From Cercis canadensis (taxonomy: Eukaryota; Streptophyta; Magnoliopsida; Fabales; Fabaceae): DNA of 64,000 nt. The translations under genes were made by a program, and so were the position numbers. The stretch spans positions 434,001 to 498,000 of the forward strand of contig QAOA01004724.1 of the NCBI GenBank assembly GCA_003255065.1, read 5' to 3'. Below the pieces are notes generated by a model. It was not told the DNA's origin. It saw only the letters and a program-made list of their open reading frames with translations, and made no database searches. Positions 49,501-59,900 of this stretch are shown piece by piece; position 1 is the stretch's first letter, and each line of letters begins with the position of its first letter.

Positions 49501-52500
49501 TAAGGTTGGTACAGCTCTTTAAATATTAGAAAATATCAAAATACCAATTAGGAGGACTAACATTCAAAATTTGCATGCATCATAACTTACACATGAATGA
49601 CATCATATATGTAGTCTTCCAAGAGATAAAACATCCTTTGAAGTCATGGAGGGAGCCAAATAGAAGCTTTTCGCTTCAAATGAATCAGAATCCACTGAAG
49701 GGGATTCATATGCTTAAGAAGCTATGTCCACAAAATTTCCTCTTTTTTTATAGAGTGACTAAGTGAACACTAGCATATCATTTTATCATTTTGAAACGTA
49801 TGTGCCCACTGCCCAGCCACCATAGCACATTTCAGCCAGTAGACAAATCTGGCTTATCCCTTGAAGGAATATATTTGCACCACACAAAGTAACACATTAC
49901 TGTTAATAATGCATCTCCTTCCAAAATAGCCAATTAGCCTCATACAAATACACCCTGTAAATAAACGTCTTGGGCAGTACCTAGTGTGGTTCCAGTCCAC
50001 TACTTGAATGATGCTAAAGTCCTATTGTTTCCTTGACCATGAAGATGTATTAGGAAATAAAAGCATAGAATGAGTCAGTCTCCTCAAAATAGTCTGTGTC
50101 AATGTGAGGTTTGTTCCTTTTGCCAAGTAATTGCATCTGCAACCAGCCAAACACTTCCAAAAATGCCCTCCAAGGCTAATGTCATTTGCTTAAACAGAAA
50201 ACCTAAATGTAATCCGAGATAGGACCTAGGAAAGCAAGTTTACCTCCAGGTTCCAATTCCAACTCATCTATGTTAGGAGTTTCACCAGACAGTGCCTAAT
50301 TCACTCTTCCACAAGCATTGCTGTAAATGTGGAACAGCTTCACATCATGAGAAAGTACAGTGAAAAGACCCAACTTTCACATGTCTGCTTGACAGAATAT
50401 GATTGTTTTATGAGCAAACGAGGGTTGGATATCTGTATAGAGTTGTCTCCGACACAATGCAAAAAAGACTATGTCTCTTGATGGAAAATAAATGTATCTG
50501 ATGAAATTTCAGGTTGCTCTTATTATTCAAAACTAATTTTCCAAATGTGCTGAAGTAGTCTTAGAACCTTGGAGCCTTCTCAGTAACTACCTTCCAAATC
50601 AATTTGCCTATAAGTTGAAATTTGACCTCCCACTACAGGAGTTAGTGAGGCTGTGTTAGCAAAAAGGTTCTGTATTATGATTTGCTTCGTTATAACTCCG
50701 TGGATGAAACCATGAAGGGTTTCTTTGATAGATATTGATATTGATAACGGAGTTCATGGGTAAGTCAAATGTCAATCATTTCTATGCCAAGATATGTGGA
50801 CAAATGCTATAAACTTATGCCCTTCATGCCTGCCATTGGTTCAGAGAAAAGTTGTGCAAACATGCTTGTCTTACGGAATTAACAAATAAACAAGAAATAA
50901 ATATGCGCTTACCACATATGTATATTATCTTTATTCTCTTCTTGTAAAGGTTGTCATTTACACCTATTTTAAGTTGGTAATCATCTTCATTTTTCAGCCT
51001 CTCTTGCATGATAAAATTTGCAACATAGTAGACTTTCTAAGTCATTTTCTTACTTCTGAGTCTTTACTGGGTGTCTGGCAGATGAAGATGGCCCAGATGC
51101 AACACTCTTCATCTCACCAAGAGCAATTGCAGCAGCAACTACAGCAGGTTGTGCTTAATTTGACAGGACCTTTTCAGGGATTGTAGCTAAATGAGCACAA
51201 TACCCAGCCATCCATCCTAAGCTATTTGACCAAAATCATCTTTTTCTTTTTTTATATTCATTCAGGGGTGGAGAAGGGAAGAGAAGAGGGGTGTGGGAAG
51301 CATGCATATGTTAACTTACTACCTTAATACATTATCTCTTGCCATTAGATTCATTTGCAATGACTATGTTTTTTTCAATTTACTTATTTCCCCGTAGTTT
51401 TCTATGCTAATTAACATCCAATCACTGCTTTGTCATCAGTTGACTATGTTTTTTTCAATTTACTTATTTCCCTGTAGTTTTCTATGCTAATTAACATCCA
51501 ATCACTGCTTTGTCATCAGAATAACAGAAAAAGGAAACAGCATTCTTCTTCTGGGGCTGCCAATAGCACTGGTACTGGAAACACAGTGGGTCCTTCACCC
51601 AATTCACCACCATCAACACACACACCTGGTGACGGAATAAATACAGCAAGTAGCATGCAGCATGTTAACAGTGTGCCAAAGAGCTTGATGATGTATGGTA
51701 CAGAAGGGACAGGAGGCCTTGCATCTTCTTCAAATCTTCTGGTACGTTATATTAATGGGTAATGCTATGGTGTATTTTACAAAATGATATAAGCCGGTAC
51801 CATTGGTAATTTTCTTTTACAAAAGTTTGTACATTTTATGAATAATTGGGTTACTTTTTTTCTTTTAATACAAGTGTAAGTTTTTTGGGTGGTACAATAA
51901 ATTATGTTTTAAAGAAGTTACAAATCTTTGTAAAAAAAATTGCAAATTGCGCTAGTGTGCATTTTTTTTCTAAATCACACCATAGTCAGACTCAGTCCCT
52001 ATATTAATTATTTTATTGTCTGGGCGATGATAAAAAATCATGTTGCATGCACATATTTGATATGCATTTAGATCAGTTGTATTACAGCTATTTTGACCTC
52101 TATGGCTTACTTTTCTTACAGTCTGGCCCTTTGACCTGCCATTAAATTAAACTTAAGTTATTATTGGGTGGAAAGTTTCTCTTTGATTAAGCATTGATCT
52201 TCATAGCATCCATGTATTTTGTGATATGGAATTCACAAGTTGTATAATTGTCATGTTTGCATTTCTGACACTAGTTCATAAAGCAGGAGGACATGGAACG
52301 ATTTGGAGATGTTGGTACCTTAGAAGATAATGTAGAGTCCTTTCTATCAAATGATGGAGGAGATGGTGGTAATCTCTACGGAACAGTAAAACCAAGTCCG
52401 GCTGAGCACCAAAAAGAGTCTTCGAAAGGTAACCTTTATGGCTTTATCTCTTCTGCATGTGTAAAGGTATTAAGGGAAAGAACCCTTGACCACATTCTTC

Positions 52501-54787
52501 AGTTCAGGTTTCACCTTTGCTGAATTTGGTTGCATAAGAACAAGGAACAACAGCAAAGTTACATGCTGCCATTTCTCTTCAGATGGAAAGTTGCTTGCTA
52601 GTGCTGGACATGACAAGAAGGTATTTTGTTTGCAGAATTAAGACAATGGCATTAATGATAGTTGAGCAAATTTTCATATAATCAGAAATACTAACCTGCA
52701 TTTATTTTACTTTTTCCCTTGGCATGTATTAGGTTGTCCTCTGGAACATGGACAATTTACAGACGGAAAACACTCCTGAAGATCACAAATCAGTCATTAC
52801 AGATGTCCGTTTTAGACCAAATTCGTCTCAGTTGGCAACAGCCTCAGTTGATAAAACCGTGCGACTATGGGATGCTGCCAATGTAACAGCCTTTTCCTAG
52901 TCTTCCTAGAACTTAGGTTTACCTTGTGCATCTTATGTTTAAAATTTGCAATCTGTATTCCAGTTTTTGGAGGCTTTGTTCCCTGTGTTGATATAACATT
53001 ATTTTATCTTTTGCAATTCTCCTACACTATTGTGATTAACTCTTTTAAGTTTTCAATGCAGCCAACCTATTGTCTGAAAGAATATAGTGGGCGCAATTCA
53101 CCTGTTATGTCTCTCGATTTCCACCCTCAGAAGACTGATCTTTTCTGTTTCTGTGATGGTGACAATGAAATTCGCTATTGGAATATTAACTCATCCTCCT
53201 ACACCCGTTCATCTAAGGTTCTTAAAGTGAACACATTATATCATATTCTCTTTGAACATTTTAGTATTTATCTCTGAAATTATTTTTAATTGTTCCAGGG
53301 AGGTACTGCACAAGTGAGGTTTCAGCCTAGACTGGGACGTCGATTGGCAGCCGCATCTGATAAAGTAGTGACAATATTTGATGTTGATACTGACCATCAA
53401 ATATTCTCATTACAGGTATATTCTATATATGTCCTTGTTCATCTATACTGTATATAAAGCAAATTATCCGTTTTGGTCGCTGTCTCCAAATTGTTATGGT
53501 GCCAATCCTGAATCTCTTTTAAACAAAGCTTAATAAGCTCATATAATCCTAGAATTAAATAAAACTGGAATCCTTATCCTCACATTTTATGGTTACTCTT
53601 GTTACGAAAGTTTCAAACTAAATGGATTCATTATACTGGAATTTTTCCATTTCCTCTCTGTATCTTTCTCTTTCTCTCACTTTCTACTGGTCCCTTCTCT
53701 CTCTTCCCCTCCTTTTTAATCTATTTTTTAGCTTAAAGTTATAATTATTTTACTATAGTATGAGTAAGTAATTTAAAAAGGTGAATCATCATGCACATAA
53801 GACTAATATTTGTAAGTGGAATTAAAGTTTGGTTACCTTCGAGAATAATGATGCAAATTCCTTTTAAGATTTAGTAGTTAAATCCTTTGTCTTTTATAGG
53901 GTCATCCTGAAATGGTGAACTATATTTGCTGGGATGCAAATGGAGATGTCCTGGCATCTGTGAGTCAGAACTGGGTAAAAATTTGGTCACTGACCTCAGG
54001 CGAATGCATTCAGGAGCTCAACTCCAGTGGGAACCAGTTTCATTCCTGTGTTTTTCATCCAAGTTATTCTACTTTATTGGTGATTGGAGGGATTTCAGTA
54101 AGTTCCATTTTCATTATCTGTTGGAACAAACAGTTGGAATTCTGTCTCCTCCCTTTCTATATCTTCATATATTACCCAGAAAAAAAATATATGAATTTGT
54201 GATCATCCAGTAGACCAGACTGNATTACCCAGAAAAAAAAAATATGAATTTGTGATCATCCAGTAGACCAGACTGGATGATAATCTTTTTAGATTATTTA
54301 TGTTTCCTCTGCTTCCTTTTAATTTGGATCAAGGAGTATTTTGAATTCTGAGTTATAGTCCCAAGGGTTTGACCTGGTGGTAAGGATGCAATAAATTCAT
54401 CCAAACTAGCCAAAGTTTAAATCTTGGGGCCAGCACCCATGGGAATTTTCCCTTGTATACTCCCTGGGGGAATATTGCTCCGACTTGGTCTCGGTGAACA
54501 AAAGCTGGCCGAGATATCCGGATTGTTTAACNAAAAAAAAAAAAAAAAAAAAAAATTCTGAGCGATGTCTGCCATGAATTTAGTAAAATCACAATATTTG
54601 CTGAGCTGTTGGAAATTTACTATTTTGTGACTCTGTTATGCAGTCCTTAGAGCTTTGGAACATGGCTGAGAATAAAAGCATGACAATCCCAGCACATGAG
54701 AATATAATCTCTGCTTTGGCACAGTCTTCTGTCACTGGAATGGTGGCCTCTGCAAGTCATGACAGCTCTGTGAAGTTATGGAAATAA
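46582..54787 (+). CDS. LUH: LEUNIG_HOMOLOG-type transcriptional corepressor
   Basis: Seventeen coding exons: 46582-46625, 46770-46867, 47088-47197, 47282-47571, 47673-47748, 47859-47967, 49092-49141, 49238-49504, 51082-51147, 51520-51741, 52287-52428, 52508-52620, 52733-52882, 53062-53217, 53299-53415, 53900-54097, 54644-54787. From the second ATG (46594, [11 protein letters not shown]) it is 779 aa, close to Arabidopsis LUH; the first ATG adds four residues. The LUFS domain with LisH covers residues 1 to about 88 ([25 protein letters not shown]). A Gln-rich middle and an NRKRKQ basic patch follow. About six or seven WD40 blades run from residue 488 to the end ([22 protein letters not shown]). 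The family is Groucho/Tup1-like and represses through SEUSS-type adaptors in flower, seed-coat and cell-wall programmes. LUH is favoured over LUG by length and by lack of long poly-Q. A leader exon (about 45900-46124) is spliced to 46545. Confidence 0.93.
48468..48810. repeat. 171-bp direct duplication around a single N (48639)
   Basis: Positions 48468-48638 and 48640-48810 match over 171 bp with one visible mismatch (cttcaagtccc versus cttcaagcccc), abutting one N. This is an unmerged contig overlap in intron 6 of the LUH-type gene. Confidence 0.85.
49550..50960. other. intron 8 insert of unknown origin
   Basis: Intron 8 of the LUH-type gene is about 1.6 kb, and its middle differs in texture from the flanking intron DNA (more balanced bases, for example ccactgcccagccaccatag). 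This suggests an inserted, decayed element. I found no terminal repeats, target-site duplication or coding motif. Confidence 0.25.
51361..51519. repeat. LUH: 80-bp tandem duplication including the exon-10 splice acceptor
   Basis: Positions 51361-51440 and 51441-51519 repeat the same sequence (tgactatgttttttt to tttgtcatcag) with one visible mismatch (ccccgtag/ccctgtag). The duplicated unit ends in the polypyrimidine tract and AG of the intron 9 acceptor, so two acceptors stand 80 bp apart, at 51439 and 51519. Only the second gives the conserved in-frame exon (NNRKRKQ). Use of the first would add 80 nt and an in-frame TAA. Confidence 0.85.
54171..54275. repeat. 52-bp direct duplication around a single N (54223)
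   Basis: Positions 54171-54222 and 54224-54275 match (attacccag, an A-run, then gatcatccagtagaccagac) except in the A-run. They abut one N. This is an unmerged contig overlap in the last intron of the LUH-type gene. Confidence 0.8.
54353..54553 (+). mobile_element. tRNA-derived SINE with 9-bp target-site duplication
   Basis: The head reads gacctggtggtaagga (A-box-like) with gtttaaatctt as B box about 35 bases on. A non-tRNA body (ggccagcacccatgggaatt) ends in a poly-A tail of more than 20, containing an N at 54532. The flanks are perfect 9-bp direct repeats, AATTCTGAG, at 54344-54352 and 54554-54562. The insertion lies in the last intron of the LUH-type gene, sense strand. The perfect duplication points to a fairly recent insertion. 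Confidence 0.85.
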
Positions 54788-56756
54788 ATTTCAGAGTTTA
54801 GCTGGTAACATCTCCTATATTCTTTGTACAATTTATTGTTAGTTCACCCAAATCTCCATTTAAAGCAACAAAAGGGTCCGTGGATTTGGTTTGCAATAAT
54901 CCCAAGTAAAAGTTAGATGCAGTGTACTAATCTGTTATACAATTTAACAGTTTTGAATTATAAATTAATCCCGAGTATTATAACTTAGTTACAGTATACC
55001 AACCTCTAATATAATTTTCTGCTTTATATTTGTATTTAATTCAAAATTAATGAAATTGAACAGATAAAATAGCTGTTTTTTGTGTTCCTACTTTTGATTT
55101 TTCTGTTCCCCAACAAATATAACTGTTAATGAATTAATCAAATGCCCCTGCCAAGCTACTCCCACCAAATATAGCACATCTTTGACCTAATTAAACACAA
55201 AGTTAATCAACTATATAGATTTTCCAATGTTGCTTATTTATGCATTTGATGAGGAATTAACTCTTCCAACACAAATCAGGTACTAACATCATCCATTTTA
55301 TAAGGAATTTAACTATTTTAACAAAAAAATTATACTAAAATTAGTCCCAAATTTCACATTAAAGAGTGGATAGCATTATTATTCCAGTGTAGTAAGTCCC
55401 TTAATCAACACAATTAGAGGTGGGCAAGCCCATCTTGCCAGATTGTCCTAACCCGATCAATTTGGGCTATAGCCATTACAAAATTAGCCGAGGCTATTGG
55501 GCTAGGAACTCTCATGCATGTGAAATGTTAGGCTTGTCCATCCAGAATACTACTCTTACAAGATACCACATGAGGTGTAGCTCAGCTCTTCAATCATGTG
55601 TTGATTGGGATTACATCCTATTTGTGGTAAGCCTCTCATGTGGACCGGTAATGGCCTAAATTCCCATAATTTTATGTTGTCTCCTTAATGGGAGAATTAA
55701 ATGAGATACACTAGCCCTAGCCCTAGCCCTAGCCTAACAAGATAATGGCCTACCCCGAAAAAAAAAGATGTACTTTTTTATGTCTATAAGAATATGTATA
55801 TTGGCAATGGAATACACATGCCTAAGTTGTATCAAATTTAACCAATTAAAGATGCTAATTATGATACATGCTACAAACCGACAACTATAAAGTATCATTT
55901 ATATCAACATCAAGTCATCAACCACTTGCCAAGAATATCATTGATCTTACCCTTTAAGTAGTAACATTTTAAAAGATTTTCCCACTTAGGAATCCACATT
56001 TCGACTGGATTTACCTATTTCGCACCAAAAACAAAGTTATCAAATTATGTTACCATTCCAATAATAGTGGGGCCAAACTTTATAACCCTAAATTTGGTCC
56101 CTTCAATTTATTACACTTCCTTCTCAAACATTGTAGTCTACAAAAGATTAGAGACCTCTAGATTTGTAGACTCTATCCTTAATTTGATCATATTAATTTT
56201 TTTCTTATTTATGTTGGGTTTTTTTTTCTGAACTTATATTTTTGTTATGAGAACTATTATTCATATTAAATTTTCTAGCAACTTATACAACGTTATTATC
56301 AATATTAAATGTCTTAGCTACAAAATATTCTTTAAGATTTAGGTTAATAGTTGTTTAAAAAACAAATGACAAACTACTATTTTGTGAACAAAAGGATAAT
56401 TGGTTTTTCTTTTTCTTTTTTTTTTATAATTGGAGGCTAGTCTCTCCCTCTTATAAAATTTACCGTTCATGATTTTTGAATTTATAATAGAACAATTAAT
56501 TAATATATATATTTTTATTGGAATTAATTAATAGTAAAAAACTATTTACACACAAATTATTGCCAGTTTATATTATATATAGATAGACTGAAAGAGTATT
56601 TAAATCTAATTAAAGTTATTTAAATATATTTTCTTACATAACCCTGACGACATTATCTTGATTAGTGTGAGATAAGAGAAACAGACGCGAGTATTATAAT
56701 AATAATAATAATTTATTCACCTTCGTTTCCTTAGTTATATCATCACCTTCTCTTCC
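54788..56756. other. spacer between LUH-type gene and PRT1
   Basis: The first few hundred bases are the 3' UTR and flank of the LUH-type gene. About 55420-55740 looks like an old insertion (gaggtgggcaagcccatctt; gtgtagctcagctcttcaat) without clear ends. It is followed by four CCCTAG units at 55711-55734 and AT-rich DNA. An (ATA)n run lies at about 56697-56712. No gene is recognised. Confidence 0.45.
55711..55734. repeat. (CCCTAG)4 short tandem repeat
   Basis: Four copies of a six-base unit, ctagcc, stand in a row. It resembles, but is not, the plant telomere repeat CCCTAAA. It is too short to be more than a microsatellite. Confidence 0.8.
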
Positions 56757-56855
56757 TTGACACAAGGTGGTATAATCTAGTGGCAAGGGCTTTGAATATG
56801 TAACTGGAGATTCTGGTTCCAGCCTCCTCTCGGTTGAAACGAATAAATTATTATA
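56757..56855 (+). mobile_element. 99-bp SINE just upstream of PRT1
   Basis: It contains ggtataatctagtggcaagg (A box) and ctggttccagcctcc (B box) with a tRNA-like spacing of about 30 bases, then ctctcggttgaaac and a short AT-rich end. It is bracketed by a perfect 10-bp direct repeat CTTCTCTTCC at 56747-56756 and 56856-56865. The whole element is barely longer than a tRNA. It ends 59 bp before the second repeat's downstream ATG. The repeat is pyrimidine-rich, so chance similarity is possible, but the Pol III boxes support a SINE. Confidence 0.6.
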
Positions 56856-56924
56856 CTTCTCTTCCCTCATCCACTGTTATACCCTTTCTCTCTTTTCTTT
56901 GTTCGAGAAATAGAGAAGAACACA

Positions 56925-59900
56925 ATGGAAAATAAAAACGATGTCAGCAGTGAAGGAGAAGAAGAAGAAGGAGAATTATCCGATTCCTTTGTTTGCTGCG
57001 TTTGTTTGTGAGTTTCTTTTCCCTTGTCTGGATTGTCATTTTGTTGGGAAAAACAAACACCCCTTTAGCTTTTCTTCAAGGTTGATATTTGTTAATCGGA
57101 TTTTTATTCGTAATTGATTTGGGTTGAGATCAAAGTTTTTAACTTTAAGGTGATGGTAGCATTTTGAAGTCAGATGATTTCCACCCATTTGGAGTTCGTC
57201 TTGATTAAATGCATGGGGCTGAGGAAGAAGAACTAAGATCAAGTCAGAGTGAATTTTTTTTGATTTTGATGTTGAATTTCAAAAATAAGATTTGAGCCCA
57301 AACCCAGAATGTGCCTCTTGCAAATTGATAGTGGAATCAAGTAACTAGCTGAATATACAAATTTTTATTTTTGACAAAATATCATGGTCGTTTTGGTTTG
57401 TTGCTCTTCTATGCTACGTATGAACTATAATTCTTCATATTTAGGACTTATTCAGATGCTCTTGGGGATTATGTGCTGAATCAAATAAAATTTACAACTA
57501 CAATCCCCCAACCCCAAGGAAAAAAAAAATAAAGAAAAAAATGCTAAGGGGTGGTGTATAATGTCTTAAGGCTTGTCTCTTCTCTTGTCCTACATGCTGT
57601 TTGTCTGTGAACCAAATTTTTTCTTTATCAGAATGTCCTTACTTGAGTTTGCTTTTATGTTGCAGGGATCTAATATACAAGCCCATTGTACTATGTAAGG
57701 CAGCATGACTTTTCAGAAAGATTACTAGTATTTTATAACTCTTGATTAATTTACAGATTTCTTTTATTTTCAGCTTGTGGTCACATATCCTGTTTCTGGT
57801 GTGTCCACAAATCAATGAATGGTCTGCGTGAGTCTCGTTGTCCAATTTGTAGGCATCCATACTATCACTTTCCAACCATCTGTCAGATGCTTCACTTTTT
57901 GCTTCTGAAGATGTATCCTGTTGCTTACAAAAGAAGGGAAAATCAAACTCTAGGTATGTTCCCTTTTTCTAAAGGCTTGTGCATGAGCTTATGATATATA
58001 CAAGTGTATTGTGCCATACATAGTGGTTGCTTTTGTCAAATATTGGCTTTGAAGATAAGGTCTAGAGAGCGGAGGACATATAAGTCATTGTATTGATATT
58101 TTAATTAAAAAATTTACATTTTTCTATGACATTTATTGTCCTTGAGTAGGCAAGGGTAACGGTTATGTTTAGGCTTTTTACACCGTTCCATGTGAGTGCT
58201 AAACATTATGATGCATTTAGGTGCAATACTTGTTTTCTATTAGTGGTCTCTTGAGAGATAATAATATAAATAACTAGGTTTAGGGATTATACTCAAGTCT
58301 CAATACATGATGTATCTTTTTGTTTCTTATCATTGAGATCTTGAATGCTAACATGGCAGGTCCAACATTTGGTTATCAAGCTCTAGGGTGCTGCTTCTAC
58401 TGAATTTGAGTTGTTTTCATTCCTGTAGTGGTTGTCCAGCTGTAAAAATTCCTATTGAAGATAAAACACGTACTATATAAGGATATATTTTTTTTTGCAA
58501 TGAAGAGATAAATTTGCAACTGAAAATTATAGCACTTTGGCTAGATGAGTTGAACTGGTATATGATTGATTGATTGATACACTTATAATTTGAAGGGTAT
58601 TAAGAAACATGGGAACGGGTGGTAATTGTTGACAGTAGCCACAGAACTCAAAATTTATCCTTTATTAAAGGGTTTGGGTTTGATTCAAAATGGGGGTTGA
58701 TCTGTTAGATGCAATTAATAAACATTTCAAAATGAGAATTTGTATGGTGTAACCCTTTGAGCTTTTTGTTACTTTTTTGTTTTCAACTAACTTCATGATG
58801 TTTCTGTTCATCTAGTGAATCATAGAATTGATATCAGGATTTTCCTTGTGAATTATTACTTTTCTACACTATATTGTGAATCGTAGAATTGATATCCCAA
58901 TTTTATATTGCATAATTCTTTGAATTTTTTAAGATTGTTAACATGCAAAAGGGATGGGCCATAACTAGGTTGATATCAAGTATTCGACTTGCTATTGCCA
59001 TGTTTAATTGAAAGGGAATGGAATGATTATTCCTATCGCCTAGAATGGATTGACGATTACATTCCATTTTGGCGTTTGATATGATAGAATAAAATGATTG
59101 AAATAAAAATATTTGCTCAATGACAATAATACCCTGAATGCACTAGGCCAATGTGGGAGGTGCACCCTTAAGATCCCTTAGGGAGGGACTTAGTATTGTT
59201 AAGCTAGCCCGAGGATACGCTGACCATTAAACCAAAAGTTTCTTTTTTTTTTTTCTTTTTTTTTTTTAGACCATTAAACCAAAAGTTTCTTTTTTTTTTT
59301 TCTTTTTTTTTTTGCGTGTGGTGTCATAAGTAAGAAATAATAGTCAATTAATTTTGGATCAATTAATGACATGATATTATTGAGCTTTTAGAAATTATGG
59401 AGAATAATTTCCTAAATTAGACTTTTCCCGAAGTAAAGGAATAGCATTACATTCTTGAGTTAAATGCAAATGTTCTCACCGGAAAATGAAAAGCCCTAGG
59501 CTTCTTATGTTTTATTGGCTGGTTGAAACAAAAGCCCTTTGTAATGTCATAAGCCATAAATTTCAAATAACAATTCTTTCGTTGAACTTGATTTACTCTA
59601 ATCCTGAGTTAAGTGGAAAAAATGTTCATAAAAGAAACCTAACTTTAGACTGGCTTTATTAACTGTAGTTAATTCACAGTAACTTGCTAATGTTATTTAA
59701 TACTTTTCTGGTCAACTTTTGGAAATATTGAAAGATTTTTTCTTTTGGATGGGGGGTTACCTGTGATAAACTTTAGCTGAATGAACAGATTGAAGTTCCT
59801 CCCCCCTCCAAAAAACTGCTCTGTTGACTGTGCTCTGTGCCTGTTGTGGGGTTCAGAATCATACAGCATTTTTTAGAAGTACTGAAGCAGGATATGCATG

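Noticed and set aside
55711..55734. Interstitial telomere repeat
   Set aside because: The unit is CCCTAG, not the plant CCCTAAA, and there are only four copies.
56760..56835. Functional tRNA gene upstream of PRT1
   Set aside because: It has A- and B-box-like motifs, but the acceptor and anticodon stems do not pair as a normal tRNA, and the target-site-like flanks and AT tail fit a SINE better.
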